Notes: generated by a model not told the origin, from the sequence alone. A stretch of DNA of 64,000 nucleotides from Vespa crabro (GCF_910589235.1 NC_060956.1:20024473-20088472); one strand, 5' to 3'; positions 1 to 12,503 are shown, counted from the first letter of the stretch. Numbers and translations are program-made.

Positions 1-137
1 ATTAACCAACGTTGAATATAATACGCGAGTTTTGCTCTCTTGACGTTAGCTCCCTCGCGACGTTCGTGTCCTCTTCTTTTTCTTCTTTTTCGAAACTGGG
101 AGAGACAACGGATAGAAAGATAGAAAGAGAAAAAAAG

Positions 138-168
<31 letters not shown>

Positions 169-510
169 GAGAGAAAAGAGAAAAAGAAAAAAGAGAGAGA
201 GATTGCGAAGGGGGGAAAGAAAAGAGGTTAGAAAGAGATAGAACACAGATATGGTGGACGACGAATTAAAGGTGGTTAGATAGATAGATGGATAGATGAA
301 TAGAAAAAATGGGATAGAAAGACACACGTAATGAGAAATAGAGAGCCTCCCTCGCTCCTCACTTTAAACTCCTGGTCGATCGGCCAGGTCGCGGACACAA
401 ACCACGAAAAAACTGCTCTCACTTGTATAACGCCGGCTCGTATGAGTGCTGACCTGCTGCACTGTTCCGACTCATAATCAGTTCTTCCGTTTTATTCGAT
501 TACAACGGCC
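1..510. other. Gene-free stretch, GA-rich
   Basis: A purine-rich GA/AAG tract fills about 105-240 and a (GATA)-like run lies near 278-300. The remaining sequence is of mixed composition. No exon with a recognisable protein or splice pair was seen. Confidence 0.6.
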
Positions 511-572
511 CGTTGTTGTTGTCGCTGTTACTGCTGGTGCTGCTCCTACTCCTGCTGTTGCTGTTGTTGCTG

Positions 573-612
<40 letters not shown>
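511..612 (+). repeat. Imperfect (CTG)n/(GTT)n triplet array
   Basis: Variants GTT, CTG, CTA and CTC merge into a pure (CTG) run at the right end (about 579-611). Every frame is open (poly-Leu, poly-Ala, poly-Cys), as expected of a triplet repeat, so this is not evidence of coding. Confidence 0.9.
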
Positions 613-613
<1 letters not shown>

Positions 614-845
614 TCGCCTTTGGCGATCACAGATTGCTCGCACGATTCTCTTTTATTTAATCTTTATATTATATTCCTCTTCCTCTTCCCTAATACCTAT
701 TTAGCGATTAAAGCCTTCTCCCTTGTTAATACATATACATATATATATACATATATATATATACATATATATATTAGCCGCTCCTCTTTTTACTGGATGA
801 TCGTGTCCATCCGCCTGGTGAAAAAGCACGCGCGGAACGTGGTAA

Positions 846-1033
846 AACGACGACGACACGACGAAACGACGACGACAACGACTCTGCGACTGCGACTGCG
901 ATTGCGACGACAACGATAGGGCGATAGTAGCGGCGGCGAACGGCGGCGGCGGCGACGGCGGCGGCGGCGGCGGCGGTGGTGGTGGCGGTGGCGGCGGCGG
1001 CGGCGGTGGTGGTGGTGGTGGCGGCAATGGCGG

Positions 1034-1065
<32 letters not shown>

Positions 1066-1112
1066 ACGGCGACGGCGACGACGGCGGCGACAGCGACGAC
1101 GACGATCACGAC
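846..1112 (+). repeat. GC-rich CGA/CGG/GGT triplet array
   Basis: About 265 bp of triplets moving from (CGA)n to (CGG)n, (GGT)n, (CGG)n and (CGA)n. The G-rich strand contains many runs of two or more G and can form G-quadruplex or CGG hairpin structures. Composition contrasts sharply with the AT-rich window. Confidence 0.9.
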
Positions 1113-1878
1113 AGACAGCGGCGGACTATGCGTCGTAAGAGAACCGACTTTGCGAAACGGGACAAATATATGCAGCACTGACGGAAGCCTCGATGCAATT
1201 TTGAGAAAAGGGTGAAAAGGTAAGGCGAGCGATGCTGGTTAGGCGACGGGTATGCGACTGCTCGCTGCTTACTTAGCTAGCCACTAGCGGGGACCTGGCG
1301 CGACGGCGACTGCCGACTGTAGCGCCCCCCACCGTACTTCCATCTTTCTCTTTCTCTATCCTTCTCTTTCGCTCTCCAGTAACATGCCCCTCCGTTCGTC
1401 ATTTCGGCTCTCCCCACTCGCGACCCCTCTCGCTAACCCCACCTCTTCGTCTATATCCACCTCTCTCTTTCTCTCTCTCTCTCTCTCTCGTTTGACTGCG
1501 TTTACGAACTCGACTTGTCTCTTTCTCTCTCTCTCTCTCTATCGCGCTATACTTTCCCCTATCCTCCCACCATGATCCATGTTTCTCTCTCTCTCTTTCT
1601 CTCTCTGTTTCTGTTCTGTCTCTGTCTGTCTCTCTGTTCCGGTAGAATCCGTATACATTCCCTCTCGGTATTCCTTCGGACAGTCGCCCACCACCCAACC
1701 TACATCTCTCTCTTTTTCTATCTATCTATCTATCTCTCTCTCTCTTTCTCTCTATCTATCTATCTATCTATCTATCTCTTTCTCTCTCATTCTACCGAAG
1801 CAGCGATACAGCGGGTTCCCGTCCCCCGCGTAAAACAAGCGCGTCCCTTCTCCCTCGATCCACGATCGTGAACCGTGC
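1113..1878. other. Non-coding stretch between the GC triplet arrays
   Basis: Mixed-composition sequence to about 1,330, then pyrimidine-rich DNA with (CT)n and (CTAT)n runs (for example 1,465-1,488 and 1,735-1,790). No supported gene. It could be 5' flanking or UTR sequence of an unseen gene. Confidence 0.5.
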
Positions 1879-1901
1879 CACGTCGTCGCGGCCGCCGATG
1901 T

Positions 1902-1987
1902 CGCCACCGCCGCCGTCGCCGCCACCGCCACCGCCGCCGCCGCCGCCGCCGTCGCCGCCGTCACCGCCGTCACCGTCGACGAGGACG

Positions 1988-2024
<37 letters not shown>
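1902..2024. repeat. (CCG)n followed by (CGG)n, an inverted triplet pair
   Basis: A CCG-type array (pure at about 1,931-1,951) is followed after 36 bp by a CGG-type array (about 1,988-2,023) on the same strand. The arms are complementary and can fold into a long GC stem. The ORFs across it are homopolymeric and not credible proteins. Confidence 0.85.
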
Positions 2025-2086
2025 TGGCAACGACAACGACGACGACGCGAGTTGCCCCTCTCCGCGGCTCGATAAATGATCCTCGC

Positions 2087-2096
2087 GCGCATGCGC
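2087..2096. promoter_or_regulatory. Perfect NRF1/ewg-type palindrome GCGCATGCGC
   Basis: Exact GCGCATGCGC, the consensus of vertebrate NRF1 and its Drosophila homologue erect wing. It lies just after the GC-rich triplet arrays, a setting typical of CpG-rich, TATA-less promoters. No downstream exon could be identified on either strand. Confidence 0.45.
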
Positions 2097-2337
2097 TGGA
2101 CATACCCCCACTTAACGTTCTTCCCTCATCTACCTGTCTTTCTCCAACTCGTTTAGCTCGTCGAGCCACCCGGCCTGCCTCGCTCGCTCGCTCGTTCTCT
2201 CTCTCTCTCTCTCTCTCTATCTGACTCCTTCTCTCTCTCTTGCGCGCGTTCGCTGGAGAACCGGCAACGGGGTTCAAGTTAGGTGTCGCTCGCGGATCGC
2301 ACCGACTATATCGCGTTCGCGCCCGGAGGAGATCGTT

Positions 2338-2440
2338 TCGTTTCTTCTCCTCTTCTCTTTCTTCTTCTCCTTCTTCTTCTTTCTCTTCTTCATTTTTTTC
2401 TTCTTCTTCTTTTTCTTCTTCTTCCTCTCGACGATGGTTC
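2338..2440 (+). repeat. (TTC)n-rich triplet tract
   Basis: Interrupted TTC/TCT triplets, about 100 bp, polypyrimidine on the plus strand. Poly-Ser/Phe/Leu reading frames are artefacts of the repeat. Confidence 0.85.
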
Positions 2441-2785
2441 GCAACGAAAAATAACTAACATGACTACCGTCGTGGTGCGAAAAAGATAGCCGCAAAAGTG
2501 TACCCATCTTTTACATTTAATGTATTTCTCTCTTTGTCTTTTTACCGTATCTTTAATCGAGCTTTCTCTCTCTCTCTCCCTCGTTCTTTTATGTACATGC
2601 AAACACACCAACGTAACTCCCACGTTGCTCTCTGTGTTTGTCCCTTGTCTCTATCTCTGAATGTTGGAAAGGGGGTATTCCAACGTACAGCCACATCGGT
2701 GTAATCTTGTTTCGTCGAGTAAGAAAAGCGAGAGGGCGGAAACGACGAGTTGCATCCAAAGAAAATTATTTGCACCCACGCCGAT

Positions 2786-2787
<2 letters not shown>

Positions 2788-2822
<35 letters not shown>

Positions 2823-2832
2823 CCTCTCTCTT
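2788..2832 (+). repeat. (CT)n microsatellite
   Basis: Nearly pure CT dinucleotide run interrupted by a short C-run near 2,820. One of many in the first 25 kb. Confidence 0.9.
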
Positions 2833-3957
2833 TATCTCTATCTCTTTTTCTCTCTTATACGTACATACGTACATATATATCTACGATAAATACATACGTG
2901 CTCCGTCGGCGAGCTCGCGGCACCATAAGATTCTGTCTGCCGATAAAACAGGACCACTGTGTATCCTTCCCACCAGTCGCGAGAGTACGTCTATCATGAT
3001 ATCGTAGGATCGAGAGTAGCCGATCGTAGATCAATTTATTGTTCTTCCGGGAAACATTGGAAAACGTTTTGGTCGTTTCCAGTTTCGTAAATCGCGAATT
3101 AAGGATTATTTAGATGTTCGTAGAGATTATTAGATTTACACGATTTAATAATATTATAAAATTGTATAGGTTAAATTGTATCGATAAAATTGTATCGGTT
3201 GTCTAATAAAAAAAAAAAAAAAAAAAAAAAAAGGAGAGAAATATAAACATTAAGGAGAACAGTTTACGTGCGTATCGTAAAACGTTTAATTCTCTCATTT
3301 ATACTTGAATCGATTCTGATATCGCTCGGAAAGGAGAGCGAATACTCCTTTTTTTTTTTTCCTTAAAAAAAAAAAAAGAAGAAAAAGCAAAATGTTTCGT
3401 TTCGTCATATATTTAATAAACGAGTTAAAAAAAAGAAAAAAAAAAACTTCTCGATGAGAACTTTTTAAGTGTTAGTGACTTTTATCCATGTCTCATTATC
3501 TTTCACGTTGGAATGCACGTAACACAATTATCGTATCATTCGATATTGAGAAATAGAAGAAGTTATTCAAGAATTGTGTTGTATTAAAAGAATTTGAAAA
3601 TCCTCTTAGTGGTATGATTATCGATCGGCCATGTCTACGGCAATTCGTAGAAAAGGCATCAGCTCAGAGACTCCGAATTGATCCTTTCACCTTGGAAACT
3701 TACTAACTACCTTCCTCTTTTACCTCCTCTCCTATCACCTTCCTTCCCATTCCTCCTTTCTTCCCTCCTCTTTAAAATTGTTCCTCTAGGGAGTCGCGAT
3801 AGTAGTCGAGCGGAAGCGGAAGCGTCGCGGTCGCGCGTCGTTGCTTCCGATAAGCCGAACAACGAACGGCAACTCGTTCACGTTAGGAATCTTCGCCTTC
3901 AGGAGAAGTAGAAAGAGGGAGAAGAGGAGAGAGAGAAAGAGAGAGCGAGAGAGAGAG

Positions 3958-3991
<34 letters not shown>

Positions 3992-4119
3992 ATGAATCGT
4001 CCGAACATATAGACGTAGTTAAGTACGACCGAATTCGAGCGGTGAAATTTCAAAGATCGATCGAACGAAACGAGAAACGTTTACGCTCACTCGAACCTCT
4101 TATCCTAGAGAGAAGAAGA

Positions 4120-4152
<33 letters not shown>

Positions 4153-4465
4153 GATTACTCAAGTTTGCGTATTCCACGTTATCTATTTCTCTACGGTATA
4201 AGCAACGTGTACGTATATCCACATAATTCGATGCAACTGAAGGGGTTGATCCTTATGGAATAGAAATTATTTGTCTCTAGGAAACGTGCATATAACTTTG
4301 TTGTAACGTTGAAAAATGAATGGACAGTTTGCGAATTACGCGCGTTCGAGATCGACCCTCTAGCAAGACTTTGCCATGTAATATCCAGAGAAAGAAGGGA
4401 AAGATAGATAGAGTAGAAAGATTCTGAAGATGGTGTAGAGACGAGGTGGCTCGGATGTTAGAAAG

Positions 4466-4496
<31 letters not shown>

Positions 4497-4754
4497 CGAA
4501 GAGAGAGAGAGAGAGAGAGGCAGCCGTTAAAGGTGTGATACGGAACGTCGAGAGAGCACGAGGTGATATTTCTCGCAAAGCTGAACCGAATAAATTTTTA
4601 ACAAAAACTGCTGACTCACTACATTACGCTTCTTTCTCTCCTTCTTTTCTTTACGACCGGCCGCCCGTCGCCTATCTTTTCCCCGTCCCCGCGCTATCGT
4701 TTCTTCTCTCTTTCTGCCTTTTACTCGATCTTTTCAGGGCGTAGCTACACACAT

Positions 4755-4790
<36 letters not shown>

Positions 4791-5025
4791 GCATTTCCAT
4801 ACAAAGATACATACCTACCCTACGTACGTTCGTAACTATACTCTCGAATCTCGTCGCTTCTATCGACATGCCTCCGAGATATTGTTACTACTTTCGATGG
4901 GTACACGTCTATGTTGTATCTGCAACATACGCGTATACGTGCATTATGGATGTTACGATGAACGTAAAAAGAAGGAAAGGAGTATAGGTATGTCTGTATA
5001 TGCTATGTGTCTCTGTGTGTGAGAT

Positions 5026-5071
<46 letters not shown>

Positions 5072-5640
5072 AAAGAGAGAAAAAGAAAGTCCAACGAAAC
5101 GAGAAGCGAGTACTTGCGAAGAACGATTCTCCCTTTGACTCCGTTGGCTTTTCTGACCGCGCGTTCATACGAGTATGCTTTTATCGAACGATTTATAGTT
5201 CTCGAAAGACGGCATTCGGCGGTAAAAAAAGAAAAAAAAAGAAAAAAGAGAACCGATACATTTCGTTATTTAATAGCCAACTTTTTTATTTATTATATAA
5301 TTTTATCGCAAATTTCTAAATAACGTTCATCGAGTTGTCGTCCTACCCCGACTTATGTATCCACGCTATCTCGATGCTTTTCTATAACGAGTCCTTTCTT
5401 TCTCTTTTCTCTTATCCTCTCTCTTTTCTCTTTCTCTCTCTCTCTCTCTCCCTCTCTTTCTTTTTTTATTCGATTTAAACGCAGATGAATTTTTATGATT
5501 ATAGTCGCGGCATACCACGATGGAATATACTCATCGTTTTTCACAAACCGGATTCTAAAAGTCTACCACCGAAAATGGCCGGTTCACGTACATATACATA
5601 GATATACGTATGTATTTATATAGATATTATACATAGATAC
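2833..5640. other. Gene-free stretch with scattered microsatellites
   Basis: Contains a 25-base A run (3,208-3,232), a T-run/A-run inverted pair near 3,350-3,376, GA arrays at about 3,930-3,988, 4,120-4,155 and 5,030-5,066, (GATA)n at about 4,467-4,494 and (AT)n at about 4,768-4,791. The repeat-poor parts, about 2,890-3,200 and 3,470-3,850, show no supported exon. Confidence 0.6.
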
Positions 5641-6141
5641 ACAGACACACACACACACAGACACAATTATATATACATACATTTAGCTTCATTCGCCAGT
5701 AATATTATGAATAAGATTCCAAAATGATGAAACGTAGCGAGATTCAACGTGTACTCCTCGTTCTGTTACCGGGGGGAGTAATATTATGCAACATTTCCTG
5801 TTCACGTTTAAAGTGTAATTAACATATTCGCCATTGAAAGCAAACGAGGGCAAATCCCGAATGAAGCTAACGGAACGGGAACGGCGGGCCTGGCCGTATT
5901 GGAAGGAAAAACGTTTTACGGTAATCCTAACCTTTTATACGTAATATGTACGCGGCGTATCAAACGAATAGAATTATCTCGTGATATCTTCTCTGCGGGA
6001 TGCCACCTTAATATGGTAAAGCATTCGCCGTATTATACTCTATTGTCATTGAAATGGCCAAAAACCTTAATTATCAGCCATTGACTCTCCTACGTGTAAG
6101 TATATTCACTAAACGTGGACAAAACGTATACACATATACCA

Positions 6142-6185
6142 ATATAGTAGAATATATATATATATATATATATATTCTACTATAT
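6142..6185. repeat. 44-bp perfect palindrome around an (AT)n core
   Basis: ATATAGTAGAA, an alternating AT core, then TTCTACTATAT. The two halves are exact reverse complements, so the AT array is flanked by unique complementary arms. It can extrude as a cruciform or form a hairpin in RNA. Confidence 0.85.
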
Positions 6186-6439
6186 CCAAAATACACGAGG
6201 GAAAACTATATATACACTGTTTTCGTTCGACCGCAACGGAAATCATATTACACGAAGTACAGTAAAACCATTCGGCATCTCGAACCTCTTCATCTCCTTT
6301 TCCACATCCTCCTCCTCCTTCCTTCTGCTCTTAGGGAGGAAGGCTAAAAAAGCTACCCCTTAAAATCGTTGCGGTTGATGCCAAAGGTGAGGCTAATGAG
6401 CGTGTCTTTTATAAAGGAAAAAACGTCGGAGAAAATGGA

Positions 6440-6444
<5 letters not shown>

Positions 6445-6493
<49 letters not shown>
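6445..6493 (+). repeat. (GA)n microsatellite
   Basis: About 24 GA units in a wider purine-rich region reaching about 6,650. Confidence 0.9.
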
Positions 6494-6496
<3 letters not shown>

Positions 6497-6599
6497 AAGG
6501 TGATAGGAGAATAGAAGAGTAGAGAGAAAAAGAAAGGAAAAAAGAATGAAGAAGGAGAAGATGAAAAAAGAAAGATAGTTAAATAGATAGATTAGATAG

Positions 6600-6630
<31 letters not shown>

Positions 6631-6999
6631 AAAAGAAGAGAAATTTTCAACGGTGTAAAGCACGAATAGGGAAAAAGCGATTCGATCTTCACCCTCGGAA
6701 CCATTTCATTCCAGGATTGTACCGGGGAATCTCTCGAATCGAGAAACAGACGTAACGCCACTGCCGCCGTGCGCGCGAACGAAGAGGAAGAAGGCCAGAT
6801 AGCGCGAGAAGGACGGCTAAAAACCCCCTCGAGGTTTCGACTCAGCATCCCACGATATCTACATCTATTTTTGGCCACGGTCAGCTGTAGTTGCACGGCA
6901 TTAGCATAATGAAGACGCGGTTCGTCTCCTCTTCTCTCTTCTTCCATCCTTCTCTCTATACTCTATGTACTATCTACCTTCTCTTTCTTTCTATCTATC

Positions 7000-7041
<42 letters not shown>

Positions 7042-7372
7042 TCCATCTATCTATCCATCTCTTTTGCGTGTGCAGCCTCGTTGTCGTCTCTCCATCCCTT
7101 TCTATTCTCCCCTCTTTTCCTCCTCTTCACCCTTCCTTCAACTCTCTTTCTCTCTCTCTCTCTTTTTTCTTTCTCTCTTTCTTCCTCTCTTCCTCCCTCC
7201 CTCCCTCTCTCTCTCTCTCTCTCTCCTCTTCATGAGCACCGAGTGGTTCGGTTACTCCGTTGACACCGTTGCTGCTACTGCTACGAGTAAATGCGAGAGT
7301 GGCCGGTGCCGGATGGACCGAGAGGGAATATAAAGGCCATGGGATGAGAGGACGAGCGAATGAGAGAGAAAT

Positions 7373-7407
<35 letters not shown>

Positions 7408-8302
7408 GGAGAAACTGGATGAAAAAGCAAAGAGAGGGAGGGTAAAGCAAAAGGGGGATGAGAGAGTTAGCTGTGTATTTTTCGCGTAAAAATTTACACG
7501 TTTAACCTTTCTGTAACAAAACGAAGTAGAATCTTACTTCGATGCATATCTCGCGAAATGAAAAGAATAGCATAGATAGGTGCAATTGAAAACCTATTGA
7601 TCATTCATTTTCACGTGTATCGCTTAGTTTAATGGTAGAAAATCGGATGATGGGTGACGGTAAATAATGAAGAAATATTTCAACGTATATATCTCGAAAT
7701 ATCTTATCTTATTACGGAGTCGTTGTAATTATTTATCTCGTTGGATTTCGACGTATCGCTTATATACGATTTATATGAGAGACGATTAAATAGGGAAGTA
7801 ATAAAAAGGGTGTTATTTATTTCCATTGAATAAAAACATAGTCGTCTCGAGAGGGGTGTGTGCACGGGGTGTATGCACAGACAACCTGTACCTCTTATAC
7901 TTTCTCATTTCTCGCTCGGAAGTTCGACAAGAGAAGGCGACGCGAAGGTCGTCCAAGAGAAGTAGTGCCTTATATACATATATATGTGTGAGCATATATA
8001 TATATATATATATAGTAAAATGGAAGGAGAAGATCGTGTGGATGGTGAAAGAAGCGCAAAAGGGAGAAGTGAAGGGAAACCCGCTCGAAAGAACGATGCA
8101 TGCCGACGCGTAGACTATTTTAAGTTAAGGGAAGCAATGTGTTCGAAGGGGAATGCCTTTCCTTTTCTTTTTTTTCTTTTCTCTTTTCTTTCTTTTTTCT
8201 TTTCTTTTCTTTTCCCTCTCCTTTTCATCATCTTCTTCTTCTTCTTCTTCCTCTTCCACTTTCCTTTTCCTTTTCTATTCGTTTCGTTTCATCGATACGA
8301 AT

Positions 8303-8341
<39 letters not shown>

Positions 8342-8739
8342 ATCACCGGTTGGTTACTTTTGTTAATATCATCGAGGAAAGGTCGTAAAAACGAACGAAG
8401 ACGAGGAAAGAAGATCCATTCTAATCCATAACGAGAGAAGAAAATCAACGCGAGAGAAGGAACTACTGTACCGAGAATACAACACAAGATAACAAGCTCG
8501 GGTAAGAGTGAAGAGAAGAACCGGCCACGCTAAGCTGACTTTCTTGAATAACTCAAGATGCTACTCAACTCCGCAAATGCTCGCCATACGCGGATATTCC
8601 TTCTTCTTCTTCCTCGCACGAATCCTCCTATCTCTCTGCTATACCTCCACGGTTATATTCTCTCGTCTCTTTTGCCACAGGAACAGCCTAATCTCTATCT
8701 CTCTATCTCTGTCGCTATCTTTCTCCCTCTTCCTCTCCC

Positions 8740-8786
<47 letters not shown>

Positions 8787-8933
8787 ATAAGAGAAAGAGG
8801 AAGATTCCACGCTTAGAGTCCTTCAACCTTTCACGCCTCTTATAGTCGACTATGTATGTCTCTTGGGATACTAAGAAGATAGTTCGTCTTCTCTCTCTCT
8901 CTCGCTCTCTCTCTATATCTTTATCTATCTTCA

Positions 8934-8984
<51 letters not shown>

Positions 8985-9110
8985 ATCTCTCTTTCTTGAA
9001 AGCTTACGTTGAATAATCACAGATCAACGTCTTGATAAAAAAAATGTACGCACTCATTCGTAGTAAAAAGTTTTTACCTCGAATTTGTCCATCGACAATA
9101 TGCCGCATTT

Positions 9111-9148
<38 letters not shown>

Positions 9149-9554
9149 CATTCTGATACGTTCTGTTCGAAACGTTCTCATCGATTTATATAGACATTTA
9201 ACTATTTCTAAAAAGACAATTAAACCGATCTTTAATCGTGATACGAAAAACTTCTTCGCGCCTTCTATACGTATCTTAAGATAGTGCGCAAAAGTGAAAA
9301 TTAATTTGTTCCGGGCGCCTGAGACTCGGCGATACCACCGAAGACTTAAATGAATGTACAAAGTTCTCACGCATTTTATTAATTTCACTTGGTGCATTAG
9401 TTATAATTACTAACATTCGGAAGGGAGATGGTCGAGGATAATTAATAACGATGTACCGTTCATCTTCATTAATGGCAGAGAGTAACATGGTTCTTCTTTC
9501 GTGTTACTCCTTTAACAGGGATTGTCTTCGAGACACTCTCTGTCTTTCTCTCTC

Positions 9555-9593
<39 letters not shown>

Positions 9594-9780
9594 CTTCACG
9601 AGTTTAAGAGCTGAACGAAGAGAGAATCAATAATGTCAGCCGATCCGATTGGAAAATCGTCGAGGATGTAGCAAATTCTGATACGCGAGATCGCACGCTA
9701 AATCGTTCGATGCTTGGACCTTTCTCGGATTATGAACGATCCACTTAAAGCCTGTCGGCCTTTCGGGCTTAACGTTCAAA
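6494..9780. other. Gene-free, microsatellite-dense stretch
   Basis: CT/GA arrays at about 7,003-7,034, 7,195-7,225, 7,360-7,400, 8,304-8,338, 8,750-8,784 and 8,940-8,977, AT arrays near 7,995-8,014 and 9,116-9,145, and (TATC)n at 9,557-9,592. Sequences between them, such as 7,450-7,800 and 9,150-9,440, are AT-rich and show no recognisable exon. Confidence 0.6.
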
Positions 9781-9782
9781 GT

Positions 9783-9866
9783 GATCGATCGATCGATCGA
9801 TCGACCAATCGATCTATCAATCGATCAATCATTGTTGTATCGATCGTTATATCGATCGATCGATCC
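9783..9866. repeat. (GATC)n tetranucleotide tract
   Basis: Runs of GATC at the left and right ends with decayed units (GATCTATCAATC) between. The unit is self-complementary, so either strand can fold on itself. Confidence 0.85.
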
Positions 9867-10376
9867 TGCGCATAACTCCGATATACACGATGTACATGCA
9901 TACATGCATGCATACATACATCATACATACATACATATAAGGAGAGTAGGTTGCGTTAAGCATTGGCGATGATCGCTTCCGAAAGCCGAGTCCGATGCGC
10001 TCCTGACTGTTCTAATTCGTATCGACGGCACAAATTCATACTTGCTAGAATGCTTAGAATTGATAAATTAATCCTTATCGTAAGAGAAATTTTACGTTAA
10101 CTATTATACAGTCAAAAATATAAGATTACAATTAATATCGACGATATTTTCTTTCCTATTGATAATAATCGTTAACTATAATATCCATTCTTTCGTTCAA
10201 TTTTCTATTGAGCAATTGTTCAATCGAATTGATTGAATCAAATATCAAACGCGTAGTCGTTAAAGGGTTCCAATAAACAAGAGATAGAATGACTGACAGA
10301 TTAAATAACGATTTAAATAGAATATATTATATTTAAATAAAAGTTAAATGTACAAGAGAGAAAAAAGCGGATAAAA

Positions 10377-10413
<37 letters not shown>

Positions 10414-10502
10414 AAGAAAAAGAAAAAGAGAGAGAAAAGATAGCTGGTACATCGCATCGTTTCTATCGGTACAATTGCATTTCGTTATTTCGTCTCTACG
10501 TT

Positions 10503-10538
<36 letters not shown>

Positions 10539-11727
10539 TTATTCTTTCTTTCTTTCTTTCTTTCTTACTTTCATTCCTTTCCTTTCTTCCTTACTTTCTC
10601 GTCCGACGTTATTCCGAGTAAATAACATTTACCATTGGAAACGCGACGGGGTTACGGGACAAATTGATCTCGTTCGAGTCACGTACTGCCCTGTGTCGGA
10701 ACAACATAAAAATGTAATTACTCCTGTCATCGGAAACGAGCGGAAGGAAGAAGAAGAAGAAGAAGAAGAAGAAGAAGAAGAAGAGAACGCGGCCATGGCT
10801 GAATTGAGGCTCGAACGTGATGTTTAGTTTGGCTATGAGGTGAGCTCTCGCTATTTCGATGAGAGAGAACAATTTTCAGAAAATAAATCCACTTACTATA
10901 ATCCGTACACACACACACACATACAAATATATATATATATATATATATATCTTTATAACGCGTGTGACTTTCCCTGTTTATTCGTACCTTCTACGATCAT
11001 CCTAGCAAGATCATCCACTGTTTTTCTAGACGATCGAACGAATATAATCTAATAAAAACAATCTCTGGCGAAAACGACTTTTATCATTTGTCGTCGTAGT
11101 CGTCTTAATCGTCGTCGATTTTCTCGTTTTCATCATCGTCGTTGTCTTTCTCGTGCGTTAATTCGATTCTGAAAATTATCAGAGGTAAATAAAAGCTACG
11201 ATTTCAAAAGCTAATAGAACATTAAACACATTGAGTGGCATCTCGAAGAAAGAGATGGCATTTTACAAAATGTCTTCTTTGGCATTAAACGAAAGCCTCC
11301 CGTTCACTACTATACTAAGGGAAAGAGCATTCGCGTAAATATTCCAGCACCATTCTCTCGCTTTATCATCATTTCGAGCAAAGACTAGATTCAAAAGACG
11401 TAGGACGCGTCTTGCACGAGAAACAAGAATTCTTCGTCTTTCTTTCCGCGTCGTGGCATACAAAAGAGAACAAGACAGACAGTAGGGAGAGAAAGAAAAA
11501 GAGAGAGAAAGAGAGAGAAAAAAAATGATCGAAAAACGTCGAAGAAACAAGGACGTCGTGTCTCGGTGATTCTCATTGGATCAGCCTGCCGAAGATTCCC
11601 GCCTCGGAATTGGCCGAAATTGACGAAATTTTCGAGTTAAGTATCGACTCTTGTGCGGGCTCTTGGAAACGAGAAGGCCAAAAGAAAAAAGAGAGAGTAA
11701 AAGGAAAAGAAAAAAAGGAGAGAAACA

Positions 11728-11758
<31 letters not shown>

Positions 11759-12046
11759 GGAAGAAAGAAAGGCGGAAAGAGACAGAGACAGAGAAAGAGA
11801 GAGACGATCAACGCCATCGTCGAAGGATCTAACGAGATCAACGGGACGAGAACGCGTGGTGAGAATAAATTTCGCTGCGGAAGCTCCGTCATCCAGTGTC
11901 ATCGGGTTCGTAAACGCATTTACGATAGGAGGAGGACACCTTCCTTTCACTCGCTGCTATCCCTCGTACACCCTGCCAACATCCCCTTTACACCCCGCCT
12001 CCTCCTCCCGCCCCTTAGAAGGCCCCCTCCTTCCCCCTTTTGACTA
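9867..12046. other. Gene-free stretch with tetra- and trinucleotide repeats
   Basis: Holds (CATA)n at about 9,896-9,942, GA arrays near 10,380-10,440, (TTTC)n at about 10,498-10,566, (AAG)n at 10,746-10,784 and an AT array at about 10,925-10,950. The AT-rich part from 10,040 to 10,340 is repeat-poor, with no supported exon. Confidence 0.6.
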
Positions 12047-12071
12047 GCCTGCCTGTCTGCCTGCCTGCATG

Positions 12072-12121
<50 letters not shown>
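12047..12121 (+). repeat. (TGCC)n tetranucleotide array
   Basis: About 18 units with a single TGCA variant, giving a strongly pyrimidine-biased strand. Confidence 0.9.
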
Positions 12122-12122
<1 letters not shown>

Positions 12123-12441
12123 ACCGACCTTCCTTCCTTCTTTTTCTTCGTTCGTTCGTACGATCGATCGTAATTTCCGTCAGTGAGTCACGAAAGAAGA
12201 GGGAGCTCCTACGCCATATACAATACGGAACGCGAAGGAGGAAAGATATAAGGGGTATAGTTCGGGCGAAGGGCGGGGGGGTGACTAATCGCGGGGCTAA
12301 ACTACCGAGAACCACCCCACGCGATACGAGGCGGCTTCTTAGAATCGCTTTCGAACTTCGTCATGGATTTTATCCAATGGATGCCGTATATACCTACCCC
12401 ACTCTACAAGCGCAACGTAGTTACATACGTTACTATCCATC

Positions 12442-12448
<7 letters not shown>

Positions 12449-12500
<52 letters not shown>
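12449..12500. repeat. (AT)n microsatellite
   Basis: 52 bp of pure alternating AT, self-complementary. Confidence 0.9.

Positions 12501-12503
<3 letters not shown>

Noticed and set aside
446..1215. Several overlapping ORFs with poly-Leu, poly-Ala, poly-Pro and poly-Val tracts
   Set aside because: They follow triplet repeats that are open in all frames; outside the repeat no frame looks like a protein.
1792..2277. 161-codon minus-strand ORF across the CCG/CGG arrays
   Set aside because: Composition is dictated by the triplet arrays and no domain is visible.
3181..3232. AATAAA followed by 25 A, like the tail of a processed retrocopy
   Set aside because: The signal runs straight into the A run with no spacer, and upstream sequence shows no coding remnant; it is one of many poly-A tracts here.
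9896..9942. Regular short repeats that might suggest a CRISPR-like array
   Set aside because: These are tetranucleotide microsatellites without spacers in a eukaryotic genome.
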